Below, in pieces: positions 24,629 through 33,428 of a stretch of DNA of 64,000 nt. Origin of the DNA: Teretinema sp942493045 (GTDB lineage: Bacteria; Spirochaetota; Spirochaetia; Treponematales; Treponemataceae); contig OW818665.1 in the NCBI GenBank assembly GCA_942493045.1, forward strand, positions 1,798,001 to 1,862,000, in the 5' to 3' direction. Numbering within the stretch: position 1 is the first letter of the stretch; each line of letters starts with the position of its first letter. The notes below the pieces were generated by a model that saw nothing but the letters and a program-made list of their open reading frames with translations, was not told where the DNA came from and searched no databases. Position numbers and translations under genes: made by a program.

Positions 24629-26084
24629 GAGACGCCCCCCTGTCGCGATAAAAAAATACCCGGCTTGATACAACCCAACCCCGCTGTCCGGTCACGGTCT
24701 CAACATACAGCCACTCTCCGGCCGCTGAATGTACCAGAGCGCTCTCACCCTCCGCGATACGCGCGGTAACCGAAGAAGCCGGGTCCGGAACCGTCAGCAG
24801 GTTGCCGGATGAACAGACCACAATTTCATGACGGTCCCGAATGTACACCGTCAGCGCGAAAAAAGCCATAACCAAAAAAACAGCCCAGGGCAGAAGGGCC
24901 GCGTAACGCACCACCGGCCGCTTAATACCCGCAAGATACAGAAGCACTCCGCTGATTCCAAACAAAACAGCCAGAATCAGAATTAAGGACTTACGTCCGC
25001 CCGGCGGCACCGGATGGGTATGTTCAAGAGCCAGCGCGGCTTCAGCTTCCAGACGGGCCTTTGTCCAGGAGGACTGAAACAGACTGCGGTACTCAGCTCG
25101 TCGAATACCGGCCAGAGCGGCCGCATAGCGGCCGCTTCTCCAGTCCGAACGGATTGCGTTGAGCTCGCCGTCCAAGCCGCCACCGCCTCCATCCCCAAGC
25201 GCCTGCAGCGCCGCCGGTTCCACGGGCGGAGCGGCTGTCGGGCCCGCTTCTTCAATAAGCGGCGCGAAAGCCTGCTCCAGCACAGGAGAAACAACAGACT
25301 GACCCCCGCCGTTACGCGATGCGGATCGTTCTTTTTGCGCGACAACCACAACCGGTTCACTCTCCAGTGTTACCGGCTGTCCGTTTTCACTATACACCAA
25401 CACTGCCCGGGGCAGCTGATAGCGGCCGGACCGCAGCGCAGTCCAGCGGTATTCTGCGAGCAGTGTATAACCGTCGGCTCCGGCGCTGTACGGCCAGGTG
25501 CGGATCAGTTCCAGCAGGGTGTCCACAGATGGTTCGGCCTTAATTTCCGAAGGGGTCCCCGTTAGGCGGCCTTCAAGGATCAGCGTAACCGGCTCTCCGG
25601 CGTAGACGTTTGCCGGGATGCTTTTCCAACGTAGAGAGCCAATGCTTTCTGTCACGGGCTGACGCACGCGTAATTCCCGCGCCGGGAACAGCGTTTGTTT
25701 TCCGGCAATGGTTACCATAAAGGGACCGAGTTTCCACTCACCGGCGGCAGCGCACTGATACTCAAATGTTATCACCGAAGCCATCGCCGAGACCGCCGGT
25801 TCCGCGGAACTATTTTCGACAAGACCCCGGCCCCGGCGGGATCCGCTCAGCAGCAGTGCTGAAGGTACGTTCAGTACTTCCAGGGACACATCATGCAGAT
25901 CGACGCCCGTTACTGTCAATTCCACGGACAGGGTCGAACCGATATCAGCCTCCAGCGGAGCTACCGTCAGCGTGACCTGCGGACTGTTTAAATCCGCATA
26001 AAGCGCTCCCGGAGTCAGGAAGAAAAAAGCCGTCAATAATCCGGCTGTAATGAAGCGCGCGGGGTGTCTTCCCGGTTTTGCCAT
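24615..26084 (-). CDS. BatD-like protein with C-terminal SH3 domain
   Basis: A 489-residue membrane protein at the end of the bat operon. It has a signal peptide (residues 1-30, ending ALYA), beta-rich extracytoplasmic domains (residues 31-250, for example LTVAPLEADIGSTLSVELTV, as in BatD oxygen-tolerance proteins), two membrane helices (about 365-385 and 395-412), and a bacterial SH3-like domain at the C terminus (VTARIAEGESALVHS, GWVVSSRVFFY). BatD proteins are thought to work with the von Willebrand proteins BatA/BatB at the envelope. The start overlaps the preceding TPR gene by 52 bases, unusually long for this operon. Confidence 0.8.
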   Translation of the reverse strand: MAKPGRHPARFITAGLLTAFFFLTPGALYADLNSPQVTLTVAPLEADIGSTLSVELTVTGVDLHDVSLEVLNVPSALLLSGSRRGRGLVENSSAEPAVSAMASVITFEYQCAAAGEWKLGPFMVTIAGKQTLFPARELRVRQPVTESIGSLRWKSIPANVYAGEPVTLILEGRLTGTPSEIKAEPSVDTLLELIRTWPYSAGADGYTLLAEYRWTALRSGRYQLPRAVLVYSENGQPVTLESEPVVVVAQKERSASRNGGGQSVVSPVLEQAFAPLIEEAGPTAAPPVEPAALQALGDGGGGGLDGELNAIRSDWRSGRYAAALAGIRRAEYRSLFQSSWTKARLEAEAALALEHTHPVPPGGRKSLILILAVLFGISGVLLYLAGIKRPVVRYAALLPWAVFLVMAFFALTVYIRDRHEIVVCSSGNLLTVPDPASSVTARIAEGESALVHSAAGEWLYVETVTGQRGWVVSSRVFFYRDRGASHGLW

Positions 26085-26644
26085 CGATCCTGCTCCTTTT
26101 TTCTGATAAAATCGTAAATAGTTTCTTCAGCCAGGGAAGGCTGCTCTCGTTCAGACACAGCCGAATTTCCCGCGGCTGGTTGCTGCTGCTGCTCCTGCGC
26201 GGCCCTCAAGCAAATTTCCAGATTGATTTTGGCGTCGATGGCCGCGCTTTCATACTGCAGGGCGCTCCGGAAACAGAACGCGGCCCGTTCATAATCACCG
26301 CCTTGATAGGCAACTATCCCGGACTGATACCAAACACTCCCCAGCAGGTCCAGAGGGGCCGTATCGGCAAGAGCCTTAAGCTTGGAGGAGGAAGCGTTGT
26401 ATTCATTTTGCGAAAGATAGGTGGTAGCCAAACCGTACAGGGCATATTGCTCGAGCTCGGTATCGGAGCGGGAACGGGAGAGCGCGGCTGTCTCCAGAAA
26501 ACTGGCCGCGGCTGCGGGCCAATCCTGACGGGCCCAGGAAAGAGTCCCGGACATAATGGACAAAGACGAGGCCAAATCGGCGTCGCAGGAGGTCAGCAGG
26601 CCCAGAACCGCAACCAGTGCAAATACTGTTATTTTCTTTTCCAC
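26033..26644 (-). CDS. TPR lipoprotein of the bat operon (BatC/BatE-like)
   Basis: A 203-residue lipoprotein (lipobox LTSC, Cys20) with tetratricopeptide-like helices: YALYGLATTYLSQNEYNAS, VWYQSGIVAYQGGDYERA and FCFRSALQYESAAIDA. A charged, Gln-rich tail follows. TPR proteins in Bat operons are expected to scaffold BatA/BatB complexes on the periplasmic side. The start overlaps batB by 16 bases. The assignment rests on the TPR pattern and position; sequence alone does not separate BatC from BatE. Confidence 0.78.
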   Translation of the reverse strand: MEKKITVFALVAVLGLLTSCDADLASSLSIMSGTLSWARQDWPAAAASFLETAALSRSRSDTELEQYALYGLATTYLSQNEYNASSSKLKALADTAPLDLLGSVWYQSGIVAYQGGDYERAAFCFRSALQYESAAIDAKINLEICLRAAQEQQQQPAAGNSAVSEREQPSLAEETIYDFIRKKEQDRWQNREDTPRASLQPDY

Positions 26645-27615
26645 GCCAGACCTCCCGAAACCAGTCCCGCCGCGAAAAAAACAAGGGCCAACAGCAAGAA
26701 CTCCCTGTACCGCAGTACCGGAGAATCCGTGTAAGTTGTCTGATGGGTAGCGTCATTGGAAGGTACTATCTGCTGAAGCACCTTGCGCGCCGAAGACGGC
26801 TCGAGCGCCTGCACATAGAGTCCGTTCCGTCCGGCCAGGCGCGCCGCGGCCATTAATTCCGTCTCTGCCAATACCGTCTGCACTACCGGAGAGGCGCTCT
26901 CCCCCGGATAGATATCGATTTCACTGCCGGAAAGCGTTCCGACTCCGACAAAAATCAGCGAACAGCCGGCATTGCCGGCTTCCACGGCAGCATCCCTTAA
27001 AGAACCGGAAGTCTGATCTCCGTCTGAAAAGACAATAATGGTTCCGGATGTTCCTCGGGTGGAGGGGAATGAATTCATGGCGGTACGGATTCCTTCGGCG
27101 ATATTTGAGCCCGTGCCGGAGAGCAGCAGCGGGGAGAGGCTTTCTACCAGAGTCAGTACCGTACGGCGGTCTTCAGTCACCGGGACGGCCAGCACGCCGT
27201 CGCCCCGGGCCAGCACTACACCAACCGGTACTCCCTGCAGGTGTTCCATCAGCATCACCGCGTAACGCGCAGCAAAATCCAGCCGTGTCGGCTTCAGATC
27301 ATCGACTATCATGCTTCGGGAAATATCAAAAACCATAATTACATTGGTTGAGCGGGTTTGAAGCGCCACGGTGCGAGTACCCCAGCGCGGTCCGGCCAGC
27401 GCCGTGACCAGCGCCAGCCAGGCCACAGACCACAGTACTGCGCGCAGCAGTACCTGGGCCCGTAGCTGCGAACGCACCGTTGATCCTGTCCCGGACCGCA
27501 GTAAGGAAGAAAGCAGCGGCAGCAGCCTGTTAAAACGGAAACGGATAAACAGCAGCGCCGGGAGAATCGGGATGCATAAAAACAGAACGGCCGGATATCT
27601 GAAAATCATGCTCAT
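26629..27615 (-). CDS. Von Willebrand A domain protein BatB
   Basis: A 328-residue membrane protein. Two N-terminal helices (about 8-24 and 56-75) precede a VWA domain with an intact MIDAS metal site (VFDISRSM, TGSN and SDGDQT). One C-terminal helix ends in a short Arg/Lys tail. This is the BatB layout. VWA domains bind partner proteins through a divalent metal. The genes batA and batB overlap by 4 bases, and both are downstream of moxR, the AAA+ ATPase that typically acts on VWA proteins. Confidence 0.85.
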   Translation of the reverse strand: MSMIFRYPAVLFLCIPILPALLFIRFRFNRLLPLLSSLLRSGTGSTVRSQLRAQVLLRAVLWSVAWLALVTALAGPRWGTRTVALQTRSTNVIMVFDISRSMIVDDLKPTRLDFAARYAVMLMEHLQGVPVGVVLARGDGVLAVPVTEDRRTVLTLVESLSPLLLSGTGSNIAEGIRTAMNSFPSTRGTSGTIIVFSDGDQTSGSLRDAAVEAGNAGCSLIFVGVGTLSGSEIDIYPGESASPVVQTVLAETELMAAARLAGRNGLYVQALEPSSARKVLQQIVPSNDATHQTTYTDSPVLRYREFLLLALVFFAAGLVSGGLAWKRK

Positions 27616-28625
27616 AGCGCTGTCCCCAGTACAATCCGCCGTAAAAACCAGGATAGTGCGGCGAGTATCAACGCGGTTATGATGAAATAGTGCTCCAGCG
27701 GTTCGCCATACACCCTGGGCCAGGCGGTGCGATTGGAAGGCACACTCTTTCCGATATCCAGAAATACATCCTGCAGAGATTCGGGACTGGCCGCCGAAAA
27801 ATAAAGACCACCGCCGGAGGAAGAGAGTTCGCGTAACGCGGATTCATTATAGCGCGAATCAAGAAAACCGCTGTACTGCTTTCCGGTCAGCGGATCGGTG
27901 TATTCAAGCGGCACTTCACCCCGCTTGCCGATGCCAATTACAAAAAAACCGCTGGCGCGCTTCTTTATCAGCGGGGATGCGGTTTCGGGAGTCAATTCAC
28001 CGGCGTTGTTTTCGCCGTCTGTCAGCAGGATAACGAAGGAACGGTTAACCTGCCGGCCGGCCAGATGGGCCGCGGCTACCGCCAGGCCCATGCCGAAAGC
28101 TGTGTCATCACCCAGCTCGCCGATACGCAGGTCATTCAACCGTCTTTTAAACAATTCGTGATCCGCTGTCGGGGGGACCAGCAGGGCAGCCTGATTTCCA
28201 ACCGCCACCAGGGCAAAAGAATCGCCGGGCCGGCCAGTCACAAAATTCCCGATAAACTCCCGGGCCGTATCCAGGCGGGTTCGGTTGGTTCCCGGAAGGG
28301 AGAGATCCCTGGCCGCCATCGAAGGACTGATGTCCAGCACAAAAAAGATTTCGGTCCCCGAACCGCTGTACACCAGTTCCTGCCGGTACAGCACCGGACC
28401 GCTGATCGCAAAAATGATTAAAGCCACAGCCAGAACGGCCGCGCCTTTCATAGCCAGCATGGCTGTCAGGATGCGTATAGAATGCCAGCGGAAACTGCGA
28501 CCCTTCCAGTCACCTAAGGTAAGGGGGAATTCCGTATACACCAGCAATCCTGATCGGCGAATCAGGTAATACAGGGGAAGAGACAGCAGCAGCAACAGAT
28601 ACAGGGGCTTTTCAAAACCGAACAT
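27612..28625 (-). CDS. Von Willebrand A domain protein BatA
   Basis: A 337-residue protein with the same layout as its neighbour: N-terminal helices (about 7-20 and 58-80), a VWA domain with MIDAS residues (VLDISPSMAARDL, DDTAFGMGLA, LTDGENNAG), and a C-terminal helix ending LRRIVLG. BatA and BatB are usual partners. In Bacteroides and Leptospira bat genes have been linked to oxygen or oxidative stress tolerance, although that role is debated. Its start abuts the preceding gene's stop (1-base overlap). Confidence 0.85.
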   Translation of the reverse strand: MFGFEKPLYLLLLLSLPLYYLIRRSGLLVYTEFPLTLGDWKGRSFRWHSIRILTAMLAMKGAAVLAVALIIFAISGPVLYRQELVYSGSGTEIFFVLDISPSMAARDLSLPGTNRTRLDTAREFIGNFVTGRPGDSFALVAVGNQAALLVPPTADHELFKRRLNDLRIGELGDDTAFGMGLAVAAAHLAGRQVNRSFVILLTDGENNAGELTPETASPLIKKRASGFFVIGIGKRGEVPLEYTDPLTGKQYSGFLDSRYNESALRELSSSGGGLYFSAASPESLQDVFLDIGKSVPSNRTAWPRVYGEPLEHYFIITALILAALSWFLRRIVLGTAL

Positions 28626-29470
28626 TATTTTTCCTCCGGCAGGCGGAACGCGGCGGCTGAAGAAAGCAAACCGCGCAGCACGGCGCAGTGACTTTGCCGC
28701 TGATCGGCTGTGACCGTTCCCGCGAAACGGATAACATCGGTAGCCGCCAATAATTCGGCAAAGCCATTCAATACACGCTCATCCCGTCCGTCCTCCAGGA
28801 CCTCCAGATGCCGGGTGACCTCCGGGGTTGTACAGGCCGTCATCGCCACTCCGGTTATACCGGAGAGAAACTGACGGACCAATTGTTGAAAGGCAGCGTA
28901 CCAGGGGTCAAGGGCCGTCCGCGATACGGCGCGCTCCAGGCGGCGCAGCTTTTTGAGGGCTTCACGGCTGTGCCGCTCTACGGAGTGCTTACCGGCGGAT
29001 TTCAGATACCAGCGTCGAAGCTTGATAAACATAGTAATTGACACCAGCAGCGCGGCCAGCGAACCCAGCGCCAGTCCATAGAGCAGCAGCATGGTCCCCG
29101 GCACCAGCAGGGGAGGACGCACCTCCTGAAGCACCGTGATGCCGGTCCGGTCCAGAATAGAAGCTATCCGCACCGGCGGCAGCTGAATGGCAAAATCCCC
29201 GCTGACGATGGCCGGAAAGGAAACTGTCCCGGTCTTCCACGGTATAAAACTGATCTGAACCGCGACCTCGCCGGGAGTGACTGTAATACGCACCGCGTTG
29301 ACGGTCATATCCGGCGAAAGCGGCAGCTCGCTGTCGGGTAGTTCCAGTACCGCGTTACCCTCGTTTAAAGCGACATTAAACCGATATTGATAAGCCGCCT
29401 GATCGCCGATAAATATTTCCTGGGGAATCAGCACACCGCTGCCCGGCAAGAGGCCGGCGTCAAGTTTCAT
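28625..29470 (-). CDS. Bat-operon membrane protein of unknown function
   Basis: A 281-residue protein between the DUF58 and batA genes. Residues 1-120 look like a beta-sandwich facing the periplasm; there is no clear signal peptide. One membrane helix follows (about 126-148, GTMLLLYGLALGSLAALLV). The cytoplasmic Arg-rich helical tail contains EALKKLRRLERAVSRTALDPWYAAF. A protein of this type, sometimes annotated DUF4381, often occupies this place in moxR-DUF58-bat operons. It overlaps both neighbours by 1-4 bases. No enzymatic motif is visible. Confidence 0.75.
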   Translation of the reverse strand: MKLDAGLLPGSGVLIPQEIFIGDQAAYQYRFNVALNEGNAVLELPDSELPLSPDMTVNAVRITVTPGEVAVQISFIPWKTGTVSFPAIVSGDFAIQLPPVRIASILDRTGITVLQEVRPPLLVPGTMLLLYGLALGSLAALLVSITMFIKLRRWYLKSAGKHSVERHSREALKKLRRLERAVSRTALDPWYAAFQQLVRQFLSGITGVAMTACTTPEVTRHLEVLEDGRDERVLNGFAELLAATDVIRFAGTVTADQRQSHCAVLRGLLSSAAAFRLPEEK

Positions 29471-30345
29471 GAAGCACCGCCGCGGTCACGGATAAAAAAG
29501 CGCTGCAGAGCCGCTGCCGGATCTTCGGTAGTTTCCATGCGGAAAGGATGAACTCCCCGGCGCAGGCAGACATGTTCCCAGCGGGAAACAGACTCGCGAT
29601 TCTCCTGCTCCCAGGCCTTCTGAAAGGCCACGGAGGAGGTCGGACAGGCCAAACGTTCGCCGGACTCAGGATCAAGAAAAGATAAAAAGCCCGCGGCCGG
29701 CAGCGCGGCGTCCAGGGGGGTATTGATGCGGACAGCCAGCACATCATGCTTACGGGCAATCAGACCGAGCGCGTCCTCGTAACCGTCTATCCTGAAATCG
29801 GAAATCACGCAGACCAGCGCGCGGCTGCGCAGCAGACGTCCGGTTCCGGCCAGAGCCGCGGACAGCGCTGAACCCCGGACTATACTGATATGATGTTCCA
29901 GGGCGCCTAAAATGGACATAATCTGATCCTGACCGGAACGCGGTTTGAACACCCGGGAAAGCTCCCCGTCAAAAAGCACCGCGCCCAAAGGGCAGGAGGC
30001 ATGACCGGCCGCGAACGAAAGCAGCGCGGCGGTTTCCAACACCCGGTCACGCACGGTAGCGCTCTGCGCGCCGACGTCCAGGGACAGGGAGGTATCAATC
30101 ACCAAGAAAACAGTCAACTCCCGCTCTTCATGATACAGCTTAACAAAGGGCTTGGCGTTTCTGGCGGTGACGTTCCAGTCGATCGAGCGGATATCATCCC
30201 CCCGCTCATATTCACGCACCCCGTCAAATTCAAGACCCTGCCCTCTGAAAGCCGACCGGAACGTGCCGGAGCGCAGTCCTTCCGAAAGCGTAAAGGCCGC
30301 CAGTTTGAGGTATCGGGCGCGTTCAGCTATTCCGTGGGTTTGCAT
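29467..30345 (-). CDS. DUF58 protein of the moxR-bat operon
   Basis: A 292-residue cytoplasmic protein. It has the DUF58 signature GLEFDGVREYERGDDIRSIDWNVTAR and a VWA-like core with VFLVIDTSLSLDVG. DUF58 proteins are encoded next to MoxR ATPases almost universally and are presumed MoxR cofactors or substrates. The reading frame is open for 56 more codons into moxR; I chose the ATG at 30345, just after the moxR stop, because it gives the family N terminus. No strong ribosome site precedes it, which suggests coupling to moxR translation. Confidence 0.87.
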   Translation of the reverse strand: MQTHGIAERARYLKLAAFTLSEGLRSGTFRSAFRGQGLEFDGVREYERGDDIRSIDWNVTARNAKPFVKLYHEERELTVFLVIDTSLSLDVGAQSATVRDRVLETAALLSFAAGHASCPLGAVLFDGELSRVFKPRSGQDQIMSILGALEHHISIVRGSALSAALAGTGRLLRSRALVCVISDFRIDGYEDALGLIARKHDVLAVRINTPLDAALPAAGFLSFLDPESGERLACPTSSVAFQKAWEQENRESVSRWEHVCLRRGVHPFRMETTEDPAAALQRFFIRDRGGAS

Positions 30346-30358
30346 CAGGGTCTGCCGT

Positions 30359-31345
30359 TCAGGGAACCGGAACAATGCCCAGAATGCGGGTGATGATGTC
30401 ATCCGCTCCGAGGGCGTCCGCGCCGGCTTCATACGAAAGCACCAGCCGGTGCCGCAGCACCGGGAGAGCCACGTCCTTAACATCCTGGGGCAGCACATAG
30501 TCCCGGCCGTCAAAGAGGGCCTTAATCCGGGCGCAGCTTAGCAGAGCAATACTGGCGCGGGGAGAAGCGCCATAGGAAATGTATTTCAGGTAATCATCAC
30601 GCAGGTGCCGGTCCCGCCGGGACTCACCGAGCGGTCGCGTGGCCGAGACCAGCGAGACCAGATAAGCGAGAACCGCGTCATCGCAACGCACAGCTTCGGC
30701 CGCGGCGCGCAGGCGGGTAATCTGAGCGGCGCTGAGCAGCGGCGCTACGGCGTCGGTACCGGCTTGACTGTCGCAGGCCGCGCGGACGATCTGGGCTTCC
30801 TCGGCCGGAGATGGATAAGGCACGACCAATTTGAGCAGAAAGCGATCCAGTTCAGCTTCAGGAAGAGCGTAGGTGCCTTCCTGTTCAATCGGATTTTGGG
30901 TTGCCAGCACAAAAAAAGGTGATGGCAGAAGATGAGTCTCATCACCTATGGTAACATGGCCCTCGGCCATGGCTTCCAGCAGAGCCGACTGCACCTTGGC
31001 CGGAGAGCGGTTGATTTCATCGGCCAGGACCAGGTTCGCGAAGACCGGACCCTTGCGAACCGAAAAACTCATGCGCTGCTGATCATAGATCAAAGTACCG
31101 ATCAAATCTGAAGGCAACAGATCCGGAGTAAATTGGATGCGCTTAAAGGAAAGAGAGGCCAGAGCGGCGAAGGTTTTAACGGCCAGGGTTTTGGCAAGTC
31201 CCGGAACACCCTCCAGCAAGATATGGCCGCCGGCGATACAGCCGATCAGAATACCGTCGATCATCTCATCCTGAGCGACAATCCGCGTACGCATTCCGGC
31301 GCGGTAAGAGTCTATCAGAGACCGGATATCTTCCGTTACTTTCAT
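30359..31345 (-). CDS. moxR: MoxR-family AAA+ ATPase
   Basis: A 328-residue AAA+ chaperone-type ATPase. Walker A is GVPGLAKTLAVKTFA, Walker B is LADEINRSPAKVQSALLEAM, and sensor 1 is VLATQNPIEQEGTY, followed by LPEAELDRFLLK. All are typical of MoxR, with A-K-T where many ATPases have G-K-T. It heads an operon of eight genes ending in smr, driven by a promoter that shares its -35 box with the divergent aminotransferase gene. MoxR proteins mature or activate partners with VWA domains, of which three follow here. Confidence 0.94.
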   Translation of the reverse strand: MKVTEDIRSLIDSYRAGMRTRIVAQDEMIDGILIGCIAGGHILLEGVPGLAKTLAVKTFAALASLSFKRIQFTPDLLPSDLIGTLIYDQQRMSFSVRKGPVFANLVLADEINRSPAKVQSALLEAMAEGHVTIGDETHLLPSPFFVLATQNPIEQEGTYALPEAELDRFLLKLVVPYPSPAEEAQIVRAACDSQAGTDAVAPLLSAAQITRLRAAAEAVRCDDAVLAYLVSLVSATRPLGESRRDRHLRDDYLKYISYGASPRASIALLSCARIKALFDGRDYVLPQDVKDVALPVLRHRLVLSYEAGADALGADDIITRILGIVPVP

Positions 31346-31382
31346 AAATACACCCCATTATTGTGTAATACTGTGAAACCCT

Positions 31383-31434
31383 ATTGTACGCATGTTGCAG
31401 GAGATTGACAACCGCTTCCCCTCCGTTGTATATG
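31383..31434. promoter_or_regulatory. Divergent moxR/aminotransferase promoters sharing one -35 box
   Basis: TTGACAA at 31405-31411 serves both strands. Rightward, TTGACA (31405-31410), an 18-base spacer and TATATG (31429-31434) drive the aminotransferase. Leftward, TTGTCA (31411-31406), 17 bases and TACAAT (31388-31383) drive moxR. The two -35 hexamers overlap by five bases. Confidence 0.6.
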
Positions 31435-31440
31435 GTAGCT

Positions 31441-32757
31441 ATGGTAAACAAAAAGCCCCTCAACACATTAGCTGAAGAGCTCAATGCCGTCCTCGCCCCC
31501 TGTATCGCCGGACGGCTGCTGTCGGATCTCGGAACTCGCCTTTATTTCCCGAAGGGAATTATCGCGCAGAGCGGAGAAGCCAAAAAATTCGGTAAAACCG
31601 CCAACGCCACGATCGGGATGGCCTTTAAAGACGGTAAGCCGGTAATTCTATCCGCGCTTAAAAATCAAATGCCCTCCCTCAGCGCCGCGGAGATAGTCGC
31701 CTACGCGCCCACCGCCGGCAACGATGATCTGCGCGCCCTTTGGCTCAACGCCATCCGCGCCAAAAACCCAACCCTGGGTTCCACCGCGGTGTCCCTGCCG
31801 GTACTGGTTCCCGGCCTGACTGCCGGCATTTCCTATCTGGCCGATCTCTTTCTGGATGAGAGTACTGTTTTGCTTACCGGCGACCCGGCCTGGGATAATT
31901 ATGTACTGATCGTCGAAGCCCGTCGCAACGCCACACTGAAAGGCTTCCCCCTGTTCAAGGGCAACGGTTTTGACGTAGAAGGCTTCCGCTCGGCGGTCAT
32001 GGAACAGGCCCGCACCGGCGCCGTCCGAATGCTGCTTAATTTCCCCCAGAATCCCTCCGGCTACACCCCCACCCGCGCCGAAGCCGGCGCCATTGTCAGC
32101 GCCATAGTAGAAGCCGCCGAAAGCGGAGCCGACGTATTGGTATGGTGCGACGATGCCTACTTCGGTTTAAATTACGAAGACGATGTCGAACCGGAATCGC
32201 TGTTCGCCAGACTGGCTTCCGCCCATGAAAAGGTCCTGGCCGTAAAGATTGACGGTCCCACCAAAGAAGACTATGTCTGGGGCCTGCGCAGCGGCTTTTT
32301 GACCTTCGGTTCCAAGGGCATGAACGAAGCGCAGTATGAAGCGCTGGTCAAAAAACTGATGGGCGCCATCCGCTCTTCGGTCTCCTGCAGCGCCACGCCC
32401 TCGCAGTCGCTGATGCTTAAAACCCTCGGCACACCCGGGATTGAACAAGAGAAGCAGGAGTTCAAGGCCATGCTGGAAGAGCGCTACCGGGCTGTGAAGA
32501 AATTCCTGGCCGCCAACGCCAACCACCCGGTTCTGCGGGCCCTGCCCTTCAATTCCGGTTACTTTATGAGCATGAAGTGCACCGGAGTCGGAGCCGAAGC
32601 CCTGCGCGTCAAACTGCTGCATGATCACGGTATCGGCACCATCGCGATTGACGGCTCGCACCTGCGGGTGGCCTTTTCGTCGGTAGATACCGATAAAATC
32701 GTGCCGGTTTTTACCACGATTTTCCAGGTAGCCGCCGAGCTGGCCGCCGCACAGTAA
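31441..32757 (+). CDS. PLP-dependent aminotransferase, class I/II fold
   Basis: A 438-residue fold-type I enzyme. MLLNFPQNPSGYTPT matches the NPxG loop, WCDDAYFGL the Asp/Tyr that contacts the PLP ring, and DGPTKEDYVWGLRSGF the likely Schiff-base Lys and phosphate-binding Arg. It probably exchanges amino groups between an amino acid and a 2-oxoacid. The substrate is unclear and the branch is unlike textbook AspC. The frame is open 19 codons further left. The ATG at 31441 is preferred because the -10 (31429-31434) places the transcript start there, making the mRNA leaderless. There is no Shine-Dalgarno. Confidence 0.85.
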   Translation: MVNKKPLNTLAEELNAVLAPCIAGRLLSDLGTRLYFPKGIIAQSGEAKKFGKTANATIGMAFKDGKPVILSALKNQMPSLSAAEIVAYAPTAGNDDLRALWLNAIRAKNPTLGSTAVSLPVLVPGLTAGISYLADLFLDESTVLLTGDPAWDNYVLIVEARRNATLKGFPLFKGNGFDVEGFRSAVMEQARTGAVRMLLNFPQNPSGYTPTRAEAGAIVSAIVEAAESGADVLVWCDDAYFGLNYEDDVEPESLFARLASAHEKVLAVKIDGPTKEDYVWGLRSGFLTFGSKGMNEAQYEALVKKLMGAIRSSVSCSATPSQSLMLKTLGTPGIEQEKQEFKAMLEERYRAVKKFLAANANHPVLRALPFNSGYFMSMKCTGVGAEALRVKLLHDHGIGTIAIDGSHLRVAFSSVDTDKIVPVFTTIFQVAAELAAAQ

Positions 32758-32812
32758 AAAAACGGTAGCACTCACGTTACAAATCGTGAGTGGCAAATCG
32801 TGCACGGCAAAG

Positions 32813-32854
32813 AAAAAGCGGGTCGGTCCCCAAGGGACTCTCCCGCTTTTTTTT
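32813..32854. terminator. Bidirectional intrinsic terminator
   Basis: AAAAAGCGGG (32813-32822) pairs with CCCGCTTTTT (32842-32851), with an inner GTCCC/GGGAC stem and eight T (32847-32854). It separates the aminotransferase from the convergent unknown gene. A smaller hairpin, CACTCACG/CGTGAGTG, lies just upstream (from about 32769). Confidence 0.75.
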
Positions 32855-32878
32855 ATCTCCTGGCAGTACTGCGATTGC

Positions 32879-33364
32879 TCAGTTTCCGATCAGATAACGG
32901 CCAATCTCGGATAATCCCTGAATCTGCTTATACAGGGTTTTCCCGCTCGGACTATTAATCCGGTCATAGTTGACGGTCTGCATGTATAATTCATTGACAT
33001 AGTCAGCCAGCATCTGCAGGTTGGCCCCGAAGTTATTAATGGCCATATCCCGGAAAATACGATCCGAATTATTCGAAGATCCTGAGGTATTAGCCATCAG
33101 GCGCAGGTTGGGCAGAATCTCGGTCCGTACCTGGTAAACAAACCGGGCCATAGCCAGTATCTGCACATACAGCTCATCAAGGTGATAGCCCTGCAGGCTG
33201 TAAGAGTCCGGACGCTCGGTCATTTCGGCTATCCGGTTGGACATCTCGGTTTCGGAGAGCACCCCGGAGAGAAAGGGACGAATAAACCTGGACGCGATAT
33301 TGGCAGTGTAATGTTCTGCGATCTTTGTCACGGATTCCATTATGGCGGCATCTTTTACAATCAT
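32879..33364 (-). CDS. Unknown helical protein
   Basis: A 161-residue soluble, mostly helical protein that I do not recognise. Notable stretches are IAEHYTANIASRFIRPFLSG and NFGANLQMLADYVNELYMQTVNYD. There are no cysteines, membrane segments or catalytic motifs. The open frame extends 52 codons further, across the divergent promoter. The ATG at 33364 lies 7 bases after a TTGTCA-17-TATACT promoter and has no ribosome site, so it looks leaderless. An alternative ATG at 33340 would give MESVTKIAEHY. Divergent from the solute-binding lipoprotein gene. Confidence 0.75.
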   Translation of the reverse strand: MIVKDAAIMESVTKIAEHYTANIASRFIRPFLSGVLSETEMSNRIAEMTERPDSYSLQGYHLDELYVQILAMARFVYQVRTEILPNLRLMANTSGSSNNSDRIFRDMAINNFGANLQMLADYVNELYMQTVNYDRINSPSGKTLYKQIQGLSEIGRYLIGN

Positions 33365-33370
33365 GCATCT

Positions 33371-33420
33371 AGTATAATGCCGTGAAGCGGGATTGACAAC
33401 ACGGAAAATCCTGCCATACT
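33371..33420. promoter_or_regulatory. Divergent promoters sharing one TTGACAA -35 box
   Basis: TTGACAA (33393-33399) is read as -35 on both strands. Leftward: TTGTCA (33399-33394), 17 bases, TATACT (33376-33371), then ATG 7 bases on. Rightward: TTGACA (33393-33398), 16 bases, CATACT (33415-33420), with the ATG at 33429. Both transcripts would have little or no leader. Confidence 0.6.
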
Positions 33421-33428
33421 CTATAAAA

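Noticed and set aside
33393..33428. A longer start (TTG) for the solute-binding lipoprotein
   Set aside because: The TTG is the first half of the TTGACA -35 box, so it would not be transcribed from that promoter, and the lipoprotein signal peptide begins at the ATG at 33429.
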